NCBI GenBank assembly: GCA_964632845.1
Contig: CAZWDU010000004.1
Span: forward strand, 124,001-188,000
Length of the DNA stretch: 64,000 nt
Reading direction: 5' to 3'
DNA from: JAOZHU01 sp964632845
GTDB lineage: Archaea > Thermoproteota > Bathyarchaeia > Bathyarchaeales > Bathycorpusculaceae
A program made the position numbers and the translations under genes. The notes beneath the pieces were generated by a model that made no database searches, was not told where the DNA came from, and saw only the letters and a program-made list of their open reading frames with translations. The first letter of the stretch is position 1. Every line of letters begins with the position of its first letter. Below, piece after piece: positions 16,021-24,692 of the stretch.

Positions 16021-16572
16021 TTGAGCATCAAAGGCGAAACAGTAGAAGAACGCAAAGCTGAAGTCCTAATCAAACTTAGAAAATACAAGAAAGTCAAGAA
16101 AGAGAAGCATGAAGGCGCCTTAGCCTACATCATCGAGATTCCCGGCGAAAAAGGGAAAGTCATAGTCTGGTGCATCCTAAATGAAGTTACAGTTGGCATA
16201 AACGCGATGAATACGCTTTACAAGATTATGAAAGAAAAAGAAATTGACAAGGCTATCGTGGTCACTGAAGGGCGCTACACGCACGCAGTTAAGCAAGGCG
16301 CCAAGAAAAAGAACGTGGAGCTTCTGCCTAAGTCGTTTCCAGTATTCGACATTTTTGAACACGCGTTGGTGCCGATGCATGAAATTCTCGGCGAGAAAGA
16401 GCGGGAACAGCTTCTTGTGCAGTACAAGGTTCAGCCGTATCAGATGCCGCAAATAAAATCCGCTGATCCAGCGGTGAAAGCTATAGGCGCCAAAGCAGGC
16501 GACGTACTAAAAATTACTCGGAAAAGTTCTACGGCGGGCAAGCACGTAGCTTACCGTTACGTGGTTGATTAA
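16021..16572 (+). CDS. rpoH: RNA polymerase subunit H (Rpo5/Rpb5) with eukaryote-like N-terminal jaw domain
   Basis: 183 aa; archaeal RpoH is usually about 80 aa. The C-terminal assembly domain (about 103-183) is standard: HALVPMHEILGEKE, then YQMPQIKSADPAVKAIGAKA, GDVLKITRKSSTAG and YRYVV. The N-terminal 100 residues resemble the jaw of eukaryotic Rpb5: TVGINAMNTLYKIMKEKEI then DKAIVVTEGRYTHAVKQG lines up with VGIKTIK...QRMQEENITRAIIVV...AKQ of human POLR2E (recalled). The start is TTG, with GAGGT seven bases upstream and no other start before a stop at 15985. It is not next to rpoB, where archaeal rpoH normally sits. It is the only rpoH here. Confidence 0.85.
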   Translation: MSIKGETVEERKAEVLIKLRKYKKVKKEKHEGALAYIIEIPGEKGKVIVWCILNEVTVGINAMNTLYKIMKEKEIDKAIVVTEGRYTHAVKQGAKKKNVELLPKSFPVFDIFEHALVPMHEILGEKEREQLLVQYKVQPYQMPQIKSADPAVKAIGAKAGDVLKITRKSSTAGKHVAYRYVVD

Positions 16573-16576
16573 ACCG

Positions 16577-17134
16577 TTATTTTCCAACCATTACCTCTGT
16601 TGACTTAACAATCGCGTGTACTTCGTCACCTACTTTTATGCCCAAGTCTTCAACTGCTTCTTTCGTAATTACCGCGGTGACCGTTGCGGGCGCTTTAATT
16701 TCAATTTTGACTTTTGCAGTTATTTGGTCTTTTTCGATTGAAAGCACTTTTCCTTTTAACTGGTTGCGTGCGCTAATTTTCAAACCTACCACCTCCCGAT
16801 ATTCTGTGTCTGAGAGAACCTCACTCAGATAACTCTCTACTTGCTGATATTCCGTCAGCAAGCTTTGTCCGAGCGCTGTCAGTTTTGCGCCGCCGCCTCC
16901 TGCTTTGCCGCCTTTAAAGGTGTCCACGATAGGTTCCCCTAGAGCCTTCTGGGTTTTTTGTATGTAGTTCCACAGGTAACGATAGGACATGTCTAGTTTC
17001 ACAGCGGCTTTTGAAAGCGAGTTTGTTTTGGCTATTGCTTGCAGAATTTCAGCGCCGCCCTTGCCCAGCACAGGTGTTCCTTTATATTCGATCCACACTT
17101 TGCAGGAATGTTTGTGCTTTTTTTGAGTGAGCAT
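16577..17134 (-). CDS. ModE-family molybdate/tungstate-responsive regulator
   Basis: 185 aa from ATG 17134; a TTG at 17158 is in frame but falls inside the promoter. The N-terminal LysR-type HTH has GGAEILQAIAKTNSLSKAA, then MSYRYLWNYIQ, and the glycine-rich GGKAGGGGAKLT typical of ModE. One molbindin (Mop) domain covers about 120-185 (SARNQLKGKVLSIEKD, then PATVTAVITKEAVEDLGIKVGDEV). It binds oxyanion and controls transport genes. It is divergent from tupA across a 72-bp spacer with one shared TATA, so it most likely regulates tupABC. Bacterial ModE has two Mop units; one is common in archaea. Confidence 0.88.
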   Translation of the reverse strand: MLTQKKHKHSCKVWIEYKGTPVLGKGGAEILQAIAKTNSLSKAAVKLDMSYRYLWNYIQKTQKALGEPIVDTFKGGKAGGGGAKLTALGQSLLTEYQQVESYLSEVLSDTEYREVVGLKISARNQLKGKVLSIEKDQITAKVKIEIKAPATVTAVITKEAVEDLGIKVGDEVHAIVKSTEVMVGK

Positions 17135-17159
17135 TTTGTATAGTGTTAGAGGTGACAAA

Positions 17160-17184
17160 GTTTATAAGGCTAATGACATGCATG
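17160..17184. promoter_or_regulatory. Shared bidirectional TATA box and palindrome between modE-like gene and tupA
   Basis: TTTATAAGG (17161-17169, core TTATAA palindromic) can serve both directions: about 26-30 bp to the regulator ATG at 17134, and 38-46 bp to tupA. CATGCATG (17177-17184) inside ATGACATGCATGAC lies near the tupA transcription start and is a candidate operator. Confidence 0.45.
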
Positions 17185-17206
17185 ACAAAACATAACGGTG
17201 TTTGAA

Positions 17207-18217
17207 ATGAAAACATGGCAAAAAATCCTTATAGCCGCAGTACTAGCAACCATAGTAGTAGTCGCTGGCACAATAGTTTACTTAAACTACGGCACCAAAA
17301 GAAGACTCTTCATTTCCACAACTACAAGCCTCTACGACACTGGTCTATTGAACGAAATAGAGAAAAACTACGAAGCAACCCACAACGTTGACCTCAACAT
17401 AGTAGCCGTAGGCACAGGCATAGCCATCCAACATGCTCAGAACGGCGACGCCGACATTGTCCTTGTACACTCGCCATCGGTGGAGAAAACCTTCCTAGAA
17501 GACGGGTATGGCTTAAACAGAAAGATAATTGCCTACAACTTCTTCACCATTGCAGGTCCCGAAGATGACCCCGCGGGGATCACAGGGAAAAATGCAGCCG
17601 AAGCCATGAAGAGCATATATGCTTACGGAGAAAGCATAACTGACGCGACAGTTCAAATCTACATTTCTCGTGGAGTAAACTCTGGCACCGACTCTAAAGA
17701 GCAGAGCCTTTGGAAAGCGGCAGGCTTCAATTACACAACAGATATATCTGGAAAATCTTGGTACGCAACGACAGGTCAAGGAATGGGCGCAACATTGACC
17801 GTGGCTAACGAGAAAAACGCTTACGTTCTCTCGGACATAGGCACCTACCTGAAATTCTACAGTGACGGCACAATAGCCTTGCCAGCATTGATAACCGAGG
17901 AGCAGTCGTTGCTTAACGTTTACAGCGTTATGGCGGTAAATCCAACAACAGTTTCGGCGAACCAGTCTATCCATGAACAGATTAGCTTTGAGGATGCAAT
18001 GGAGTTCGTAGAATACTTGGTTTCAGATGAAACTCAGGATTTAATAACTAACTTTGGCAAAGACACGTATGGACAGAGCCTCTTCACAGGTGCAGTGCAA
18101 CCGCTGAAAGATAATTCGCCACTACCTCTCGTCGACTGGATAAAAGCCTACGCGTTCTTTGACGGTTCCGAGTGCCCATCGCAATATAGAAATGGCTACG
18201 CGGACTTGTACAGTTAG
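17207..18217 (+). CDS. tupA: Tungstate ABC transporter, substrate-binding protein
   Basis: 336 aa from ATG 17207 (GTG at 17198 possible). An N-terminal hydrophobic helix (about 6-28) anchors it outside; no lipobox Cys is seen. Oxyanion-binding family motifs: ISTTTSLYDTGLL (TTTS is the TupA hallmark), VGTGIAIQHAQNGDAD, and SRGVNSGTDSKEQSLWKAAG, also diagnostic of TupA over ModA or PstS. It delivers tungstate for tungsten enzymes such as aldehyde:ferredoxin oxidoreductases; no such enzyme is in this window. First gene of tupABC. Confidence 0.92.
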   Translation: MKTWQKILIAAVLATIVVVAGTIVYLNYGTKRRLFISTTTSLYDTGLLNEIEKNYEATHNVDLNIVAVGTGIAIQHAQNGDADIVLVHSPSVEKTFLEDGYGLNRKIIAYNFFTIAGPEDDPAGITGKNAAEAMKSIYAYGESITDATVQIYISRGVNSGTDSKEQSLWKAAGFNYTTDISGKSWYATTGQGMGATLTVANEKNAYVLSDIGTYLKFYSDGTIALPALITEEQSLLNVYSVMAVNPTTVSANQSIHEQISFEDAMEFVEYLVSDETQDLITNFGKDTYGQSLFTGAVQPLKDNSPLPLVDWIKAYAFFDGSECPSQYRNGYADLYS

Positions 18218-18229
18218 AGGCACATTGTA

Positions 18230-18997
18230 GTGGTTGATGTAATCGGCGGCATAATCGAAGCTTTCGGAAAAATAATTACAGGTGACCCAGAACTCTACGG
18301 AATCCTATCTCGCTCCCTCTTTTTTTCTGGAACCGCGGTCCTGTTGGCCACATTATGGGGAACGGCAATCGCGATGCTAATTGCATTAAACGAGTTTCGA
18401 GGAAAAACTTTCATCAAAACTTTTCTCAATGCCATGATGGGTTTACCGACAGTAGTTTTGGGCTTAGTGCTCTTCCTCATTTTTTCAAGAGGTGGGCCAC
18501 TGGGCTTTCTGGGGCTACTTTACACTCATGCAGCTATAATACTTGGTCAAGCCATACTTGTAACGCCATTGCTTGTCAGCATTGTAACTCAAGCTATTGA
18601 AGCAGTTGACCCCGAGATAATGAACTTAGCCAAGACATTAGGCGCTTCGGAGTCTCAGGCGTCAGTAGCCGTTTTGAAGGAAGCACTAGGCGGGTTTCTT
18701 TTAGGCAACATTGCGGCTTTTAACCGAGCAATAGGCGAGTTAGGCGTAGTGCTCCTGGTAGGCGGCAACATAGCAGGAGGCGGCTACAGAACCGATGTGC
18801 TTACAACAGCCATATCAGTGTATACGCAGCAGGGCAAGCTTGGGCTCGCCGTAGCTCTGGGCATATTCTTAATGATTATTGTTTTCGTTGTAAACATCTT
18901 GATGGTTGCCGTTAGAAATGCACCCGCCATAATGGGATTTGTTAACTTGCCCTTAATTCTAAAAATTAAGCTTGCCCTTAGGAAGACTAAAAGATGA
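18230..18997 (+). CDS. tupB: Tungstate ABC transporter, permease
   Basis: 255 aa with about six membrane helices. It begins 12 bp after tupA (GTG start). The cytoplasmic EAA loop reads EIMNLAKTLGASESQA and contacts the ATPase. GLPTVVLGLVLFLIFSRGGPLG and GELGVVLLVGGNIAGGGYRT are typical of the TupB/PstC-like group. Its stop overlaps the tupC start by 4 bp. Confidence 0.92.
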   Translation: MVDVIGGIIEAFGKIITGDPELYGILSRSLFFSGTAVLLATLWGTAIAMLIALNEFRGKTFIKTFLNAMMGLPTVVLGLVLFLIFSRGGPLGFLGLLYTHAAIILGQAILVTPLLVSIVTQAIEAVDPEIMNLAKTLGASESQASVAVLKEALGGFLLGNIAAFNRAIGELGVVLLVGGNIAGGGYRTDVLTTAISVYTQQGKLGLAVALGIFLMIIVFVVNILMVAVRNAPAIMGFVNLPLILKIKLALRKTKR

Positions 18998-20055
18998 CAA
19001 TAATTGCCGAATTGAAAAAGGTAACCAAAGCTTACGGAAGCAAAAAAGTCTTAGACGACATAACCCTGCAAATCCATGAAGGCGAAATACTAGCACTAAT
19101 TGGACCTAACGGTTCAGGGAAAACGACATTTCTGAAAATTCTTGCGTTCCTCGAAAACCCTACAAGCGGCGAAGTGAAATTTCAAGATGAAAGCGTCAAC
19201 GCAAAAAACACCGAAAAAGTGCGTTTACAAAGCACTCTCGTCTTTCAAAAAACTACTCTCTTCAGCACTTCAGTGTACAATAACATTGCATATGGGTTAA
19301 AAATAAGGAAAATACCCAAGTATGAACGTGACATTGAAATTAAAAAGGCGCTTGAACTCGTGAGGCTTGAAGGCTTTGACAAACGTAATGCACGGAAGCT
19401 TTCTGGCGGAGAGCAACAACGTGTGGCAATAGCTAGAGCGTTGGTGCTGAAGACTAAACTGCTGCTTTTGGATGAACCTACAGCGAACTTGGACCCGAAA
19501 AACGCAGGCATACTTGAGGAAGTCATTGATACGGTAAACCGCGAAAACAAAGTAACCATTGTGATGGCAACGCATAACATGTTTCAAGCTAGAAAGCTGC
19601 CTCATCGCATCGCGTTAATTGACGAAGGAAAAATCACCGAAGTGGGCTCGCCTGCAGAGATTTTCGGCAAACTCTCCAAGAACTTGGCGCGTTTCGCTGC
19701 CGTGGACAACACTTTCACTGGAATTGCCCAACCAACATTAGAGGGCACAGCGGTGGTGGATATAGGCAACGGCGTGCAAATCGAAGCCCCAGAGCAAAGG
19801 CAAGGCGAAGCAGCCATATTCGTGAACCCGCAGGACATCATCGTTTCTAAGTGCGCCATTGAGTCCAGCGCCCGAAACGTCTTCACGGGCAGAATCACCG
19901 AAATCAAGGATTTAGGAGCACTTGTTAAGCTCAAGGTTGACGTTGGCAAGCCTTTCACGGTTCAGGTAACTAAGCGTTCCTTCGTTGAAATGGAGCTTAA
20001 CTTGAACGCTGAAGTGTGCATTGCCTTTAAAGCGTCAAGTGTCCAAGTGTTTTAA
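18994..20055 (+). CDS. tupC: Tungstate ABC transporter, ATP-binding protein with TOBE domain
   Basis: 353 aa. Walker A GPNGSGKTT, Q-loop VFQKTTLF, signature LSGGEQQRVAIARAL, Walker B LLLLDEPTANLDP and H-loop ATHN are all intact. Residues about 285-353 form a TOBE-like oxyanion-binding domain (ARNVFTGRITEIKDLGALVKLKVD), which may feed back on transport. ATG overlaps the tupB stop. Its own stop overlaps, tail to tail, with the small gene on the opposite strand at a TTAA palindrome. Confidence 0.92.
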   Translation: MTIIAELKKVTKAYGSKKVLDDITLQIHEGEILALIGPNGSGKTTFLKILAFLENPTSGEVKFQDESVNAKNTEKVRLQSTLVFQKTTLFSTSVYNNIAYGLKIRKIPKYERDIEIKKALELVRLEGFDKRNARKLSGGEQQRVAIARALVLKTKLLLLDEPTANLDPKNAGILEEVIDTVNRENKVTIVMATHNMFQARKLPHRIALIDEGKITEVGSPAEIFGKLSKNLARFAAVDNTFTGIAQPTLEGTAVVDIGNGVQIEAPEQRQGEAAIFVNPQDIIVSKCAIESSARNVFTGRITEIKDLGALVKLKVDVGKPFTVQVTKRSFVEMELNLNAEVCIAFKASSVQVF

Positions 20056-20276
20056 GCAGCGTTTTTTCTTTCTTCCGCCAGTTCATGCAGAATGACAAGC
20101 GCCTCGCCAAGCGGCATGTTCAACCTCGTCGCCACTTCAGCAGGAGCCGAGTCAGGTTTTTCGCGCAGTATCTCCTCTCGCGTGTACGCTTTATGCATTG
20201 GATACATCACTGCAGCGTGCACCGTTTCAACAAGTATAAGCCAGAGTTGCTCCTTCGTATACTCTTCAAGGCTCAT
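20052..20276 (-). CDS. Small hypothetical helical protein, possibly HTH
   Basis: 74 aa, no family recognised. It has helix LEEYTKEQLWLILVETVHAAVMYP, then YTREEIL, then a helix-turn-helix-like stretch PAEVATRLNMPLGEALVILHELAEE. The two halves fit a small winged-helix-like DNA-binding or adaptor protein. It converges on tupC and overlaps its stop by 4 bp. A TATA-like stretch is not obvious. Expression is likely but not proven. Confidence 0.5.
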   Translation of the reverse strand: MSLEEYTKEQLWLILVETVHAAVMYPMHKAYTREEILREKPDSAPAEVATRLNMPLGEALVILHELAEERKNAA

Positions 20277-20382
20277 ACAGCATCACAAAGTATAGTACGC
20301 ATAGCTCGTTATTCAGTTTACCGCAGGGTTGCTGGACAAGTCTTAAATCAACCTGCTTGCAAGTTAATTTTGGTGGATTGAA

Positions 20383-20799
20383 ATGCCAAAAATTAAAGCG
20401 AACGCGAAGTTGACTGAAAATGTCCGTTCAATAGCGGATAATTCAAGAACACATAGCGTAGTCTGCGACCTTCCTTCCGCTCAGGATGGCGGCGACAGTG
20501 GTCCTACGGCTTTGGAACTAGCGTTAATGGCTTTAGCTGATTGTGGCGTAACAATATTTGCCGATGTCTGCAAAAAGAGCAACATCAAACTGAACAAAGT
20601 TGACGTTTCTGTAGAAGCTGAAAAATCCCCTGCGTCTCCAGTAATAACAGGAGTAACAATGAAAGTGGCGGTTTCTGCAAAGGCGCGAAAAGAACTGTTG
20701 GAAGGCGCTTGGAGAAGAACAGAAGTAAACTGCCCAGTTGTATCCATATTCACAGAACCCATTCCATTGAAAGTTGAATTTGAAGCAAAACAAGAATAA
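20383..20799 (+). CDS. OsmC-family peroxide-reducing protein
   Basis: 138 aa. OsmC/Ohr family: SGPTALELALMALADCGV holds the first redox Cys (54), and VNCPVVSIF the second (about 116). These two cysteines reduce organic hydroperoxides with thiol donors. The N-terminal THSVVCDLPSAQDGGDSGP is typical of the OsmC/YhfA branch. GGTGG lies a few bases before the ATG. Single-gene unit; in an anaerobe it likely serves oxygen-stress defence. Confidence 0.85.
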   Translation: MPKIKANAKLTENVRSIADNSRTHSVVCDLPSAQDGGDSGPTALELALMALADCGVTIFADVCKKSNIKLNKVDVSVEAEKSPASPVITGVTMKVAVSAKARKELLEGAWRRTEVNCPVVSIFTEPIPLKVEFEAKQE

Positions 20800-20960
20800 G
20801 CATGCGCTTCTGAATGAAAATGAAGTGCACATTTCCCACGATTTTTTCTATCAAGCAAAGTGGCTAACCGCACTTTAGCACGTTAAGGATATGATAAGTA
20901 CTGCGTACATAAAGTTAATACTACACAACTCTCTTTGAACTGTCTCGGAAGTGAACTTTT

Positions 20961-21932
20961 TTGAAAGCCGTTGTCTACAAGGCTCCACATAACATAAAAG
21001 TTGAAGATGTTCCTGAACCGCATGTTTCAGGCAAAAAAGTTCTCGTGAAGTTCAAGGCAGGCAGCATCTGCGGAACCGACATGCACTTTTACCACGGCGA
21101 ATGGCGCTGGATGAAACGCGGACGCATCCTCGGACACGATGCGTGCGGCGTTAGGGCTGATACTGGCGAACGCGTGGTAATGATGCCTCTTGCCTACTGC
21201 GGCTCATGCCACTTCTGCCTGAGAGGGCTACACACTTACTGTGAACGCGGCAAGTTTTATGGGCTGACCCGAGACGGCTTCTTCGCCGAATCCATCGCGT
21301 TACGCCCCCAAAACTTGGTAGCAGTCCCAGAAAACGTGAGCGACAAGGAAGCCGCAACAGTGGAGCCAGTGGCTCTGGCACTTCACGTGATGAATTCACT
21401 TAAGCCTGATGTGGGCGATTGGGCGACGATAATCGGGCAGGGACCTATCGGCTTGTTGATGACGCAGGTGGCGCGGCTGAAGGGCTGCCGAGTTATCGCA
21501 GTGGATTTGGAGGATTACAGGCTTGAGCTTGCCGAAAAGTACGGCGCTGAGCACTGCGTTAACGCACGGCGAGAAGACGCGGTGAAAAGAGTTAGGGAAA
21601 TCACAAAGCATGGTTCTGATGTGGTGGTTGAGGCGGCTGGAACGGTGCGGACGGTGGAGCAGACGCCTTTCATGGTTAGAAAAGCTGGAAAGGTGGTTTT
21701 GGTTGGCGAGTCTAAGGGGTACCTGAACTTGGAGGACGCTGATGAAGCCGTGTTTTTCACGACTTACATTTCTCCAGTGGAGTACCCATTGGCTGTGGAG
21801 TTAATCGCGGATAAATTTGTGGATGTTAAAGGGTTGATAACACACACGTTCAAGCTTGCAGACTTCGAGAAGGCTCTGGAAACCGCGGATACCCCAGCAG
21901 AAAAAGCCGTAAAAATCGTCATAGTCACATAA
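20961..21932 (+). CDS. Zinc-dependent medium-chain alcohol/polyol dehydrogenase
   Basis: 323 aa, TTG start. Catalytic zinc: C37 in SICGTDMHFY, H59 in GHDACG, and E in TVEPVALALH. Structural zinc: C-x2-C-x2-C-x7-C in YCGSCHFCLRGLHTYC. Rossmann NAD(P) site: IIGQGPIGLLMTQVARLKGC. It belongs to the threonine/sorbitol-dehydrogenase-like group of the MDR family and oxidises an alcohol to a ketone or aldehyde; the substrate cannot be read from sequence. TATA-like TACATAAAG lies at 20907-20915. No partner genes. Confidence 0.88.
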   Translation: MKAVVYKAPHNIKVEDVPEPHVSGKKVLVKFKAGSICGTDMHFYHGEWRWMKRGRILGHDACGVRADTGERVVMMPLAYCGSCHFCLRGLHTYCERGKFYGLTRDGFFAESIALRPQNLVAVPENVSDKEAATVEPVALALHVMNSLKPDVGDWATIIGQGPIGLLMTQVARLKGCRVIAVDLEDYRLELAEKYGAEHCVNARREDAVKRVREITKHGSDVVVEAAGTVRTVEQTPFMVRKAGKVVLVGESKGYLNLEDADEAVFFTTYISPVEYPLAVELIADKFVDVKGLITHTFKLADFEKALETADTPAEKAVKIVIVT

Positions 21933-22008
21933 GGATTATTGCTAGTCGTTTTTTACCGCAAAGTATATTTCCTCTAGAGATTTCATCAAGGGCAAGCGTG
22001 AAAACTCT

Positions 22009-22695
22009 ATGCGTGTAACGGCTGTAATATTTGATCTGGACGGAACCCTTGCCAGCTTCAACTTAGACTACAAAACTGTCCGAGCCGAAGTCAAAAGCTA
22101 CCTTGTAAAACGAGGCATTCCTGCTTCAGCTTTATCAGTGAAAGAAAGCGTCTTTGAAATGCTCAGAAAAACCGAAATCTACGTGAGAAACTCAGGCAAA
22201 CCCGCCAAGTTTCTGGAAGAAATCCGCAACGAATCCCTAGCCATGACCGAAAAATACGAGTTGGAAGCCGCAAGAAGCACAAGCCTCATGCCCGGCGCAC
22301 TGGAAACGCTAAAGGCGCTACGACAAATGAACCTGAAAATTGGCTTGTGCACCATCAACAGCGACAAAGCCGTGAACTACATCTTAAACCGCTTCGGAAT
22401 CACCAGCTTCTTCGACGTTACTGTACCCAGAAACAAGGTGAACCGTTTCAAGCCGCATCCTGAGCACATTGAAGCTGCTTTGAAGACATTAAGTGTCTCG
22501 GCGAAGGACACGGTAGTTGTCGGCGACAGCTCAGTGGACATGCAAAGCGCCAAAGAACTGAAGGCAATCGCCGTTGGATTACCCACAGGCGTTTCCACAA
22601 TAGAGCAACTGATGCGCAACGGCGCAAACTACATAATAACCTCGATAACGGATTTGCCGCCGCTCATAGAGAAAATAAACAAAGACTCAACCTGA
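22009..22695 (+). CDS. HAD-superfamily phosphatase (phosphoglycolate phosphatase-like)
   Basis: 228 aa. HAD motif I FDLDGTLASF (nucleophile Asp and acid/base Asp), a helical cap at about 18-90, motif II LCTINSDK (here Thr/Asn-Ser), motif III Lys in NRFKPHPEH, and motif IV VVGDSSVDMQSAK. It belongs to the Gph/PGMB-like subgroup with C1 cap and hydrolyses small phosphate esters. The substrate is unknown; neighbours give no hint. Confidence 0.85.
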   Translation: MRVTAVIFDLDGTLASFNLDYKTVRAEVKSYLVKRGIPASALSVKESVFEMLRKTEIYVRNSGKPAKFLEEIRNESLAMTEKYELEAARSTSLMPGALETLKALRQMNLKIGLCTINSDKAVNYILNRFGITSFFDVTVPRNKVNRFKPHPEHIEAALKTLSVSAKDTVVVGDSSVDMQSAKELKAIAVGLPTGVSTIEQLMRNGANYIITSITDLPPLIEKINKDST

Positions 22696-22812
22696 ATGCT
22701 TGCGCCTTTATAAAAGGGAGGGGGTAGCACCGCAGAGCACAACCGTTCTGCCTTTAAGCGCAAAGCATTTTATAAAGACCAAACAATGTGTATTTTTAGC
22801 CAGTGAACCCTG

Positions 22813-23439
22813 ATGTCTGAACAAAGCCCGAAAGCAAATGACAGCTTCTCAGATTTGCTTAAGGCATCGTGGATGCGCTCCTCAATAAAACTGGCGCTTC
22901 TGCTGACTGCGGCAGGAATCATTGTCATCGGGCTTTTGAAAGTCTTTAACGTTGCAGAGGCTCCTTTGTTCTACAGCATGGAAAATCTCTTCATGGATTA
23001 CGGGCTTGCAGGCATATTCCTCGCAACCATAATCGCAGGCACAATCGTGCCCTTGGGAAGCCCAGCGCTGGTTGTAGCCGCAGCACTGTTCGGCGTGAAC
23101 CCCATACTGCTCATACTCGTAGCCACCACAGGCTTCACTATAGGCATGACAGTCAACTACGCTCTGGCTTACCGTTTGGGAAGACCTTACGTCTCAAAGA
23201 AAATCTCCCCCGCGCACATAGAACAGGTGGCACGCGTCTGGAACAAGTGGGGATGGATAGTCTACACGGTATTCGGCTTGATTCCACTGTTACCCGTGGA
23301 ACTGCTTGCCTTCATCTGTGGACTTCTGAAAACACGCCTCAGCATATTTCTAGCACTGAGCTTTGTGCCTAGACTCATAGTATTTGCGCTTCTAGTCTAT
23401 TTCGGGCAGTCAATGGGCGCTTGGCTCGGCGTTGTTTAA
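22813..23439 (+). CDS. DedA/VTT-domain membrane protein
   Basis: 208 aa, several membrane helices. VTT core: GIFLATIIAGTIVPLGSPAL (the re-entrant segment with Pro), then TGMTVNYALAYRLGR, and VYTVFGLIPLLPVELLAFICGLL. DedA proteins flip or move lipids across membranes and support proton homeostasis. TATA-like TTTTATAAAG at 22769-22778 is 25-45 bp before the start, giving a short leader. Single gene. Confidence 0.85.
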   Translation: MSEQSPKANDSFSDLLKASWMRSSIKLALLLTAAGIIVIGLLKVFNVAEAPLFYSMENLFMDYGLAGIFLATIIAGTIVPLGSPALVVAAALFGVNPILLILVATTGFTIGMTVNYALAYRLGRPYVSKKISPAHIEQVARVWNKWGWIVYTVFGLIPLLPVELLAFICGLLKTRLSIFLALSFVPRLIVFALLVYFGQSMGAWLGVV

Positions 23440-23546
23440 GCCAACTGGCGCTTGCACCTCATGAGTTGTATCTACAAAATCCAGAGTAGACATACGCACG
23501 TTTTAATTACTCGATTAGCTACAGGGCACAGCGGAGAACACACAGT

Positions 23547-24533
23547 TTGGTTTCCCTAAGAGCTTTAGCTCCATCATTAACCCGAATCACAATCGCTGGC
23601 GCAATAGGCGCTGCACTGCACATCGGACAAGGAAACTGTAACCTAATAGACGCCAAAGCCGTAGAATTATCACGTGCCGCTTTGGCGCAGACGGACATCG
23701 AAGGCGAAGTCATCGCGTGTGAAGGACCGAAAGACCACGCGCCAGCATTTATCCACCGCGAGAAAGTGGGCACAGGAAGAGGACCAAAAGTGGAGTTTGT
23801 TGTGGACCCGGTAGACGGCACCACTGCGGCGTCTAAGGGCAGAAAAGACGCTATTTCCGCTTTGGCTTGTGCACCCGCAGGTTGCTTGCAGGTGTTGCCT
23901 GATGATGGGTATTACTTTAAAGTTGCCACGGACTTCCATTCCATTGGCAAAATTTCTTTAGACATGAGCATCAAGCAGATTGTGCATACCGTAGCGCGGG
24001 AGAAAGGCTTGCAACTTGAAAATTTAACGGTGATAATATTGGAGCGCGAGAGGCATTCAGCGATGCTGGCTGAGCTTAGGAAACTGGGTGTGCGCATTAT
24101 TTTGATTCCAGACGGCGACATAGCAGCTGCCGTTGTCTCTTGTGTTCCGCAATCGGGGGTTGACCTGCTTTTGGGCGCTGGTGCAGGTCCAGAAGCAACC
24201 ATCGCAGCGACAGCCGTAAAGTGCCTAGGCGGAACTATGCTCGTCAAAGTTTGGCAAAGCAAAAATGATGAGCCTGAACGTTTAGATAGACTGAAGTTGA
24301 CGGGCGTTGACGTAGACAAAACTTATTGTGAGGAAGAACTGGCAAAGGGTAAAGAACTGGTTTTTGCGGCTTCAGGCGTCACCAAAGGTGAACTCTTAGA
24401 TGGTGTGCGTTTGATCCCGCAGGGCGCTGTGGTGAATTCGATTTGCATGCGGATGCCAAGTGGAACCGTGGAAAGGTCTGAGACCACGTTGCGGTTTAAG
24501 GGGCATCCGGTGTACAAGCAGTTCTTACCGTGA
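23547..24533 (+). CDS. glpX: Class II fructose-1,6-bisphosphatase (GlpX type)
   Basis: 328 aa, TTG start. GlpX family: GNCNLIDAKAVE (metal Asp), EGEVIACEGPKD (metal Glu), VDPVDGTTAASKG (metal DPVDGTT), IPDGDIAAAV, and LLGAGAGPEATIAATAVKCLGG (catalytic Glu). It dephosphorylates fructose-1,6-bisphosphate in gluconeogenesis and needs Mn/Mg. Most archaea use the bifunctional FBP aldolase/phosphatase instead, so a GlpX enzyme is unusual and suggests old transfer from bacteria. No glpF/glpK neighbours. Confidence 0.9.
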   Translation: MVSLRALAPSLTRITIAGAIGAALHIGQGNCNLIDAKAVELSRAALAQTDIEGEVIACEGPKDHAPAFIHREKVGTGRGPKVEFVVDPVDGTTAASKGRKDAISALACAPAGCLQVLPDDGYYFKVATDFHSIGKISLDMSIKQIVHTVAREKGLQLENLTVIILERERHSAMLAELRKLGVRIILIPDGDIAAAVVSCVPQSGVDLLLGAGAGPEATIAATAVKCLGGTMLVKVWQSKNDEPERLDRLKLTGVDVDKTYCEEELAKGKELVFAASGVTKGELLDGVRLIPQGAVVNSICMRMPSGTVERSETTLRFKGHPVYKQFLP

Positions 24534-24692
24534 AAGTTGTCGTTGGGCACGTTTACATAGGAAACTGAATGCTTTGAAAGTTGGCTGGGTTTTCGTGGCA
24601 AGTGCTTGTGCGTTATGGGTATAACAAGACGGGTATTGTTTGTGTTTGGATGCTGCATGTTGATTTCAATTATAGAAGTTAGATGCGTAACG

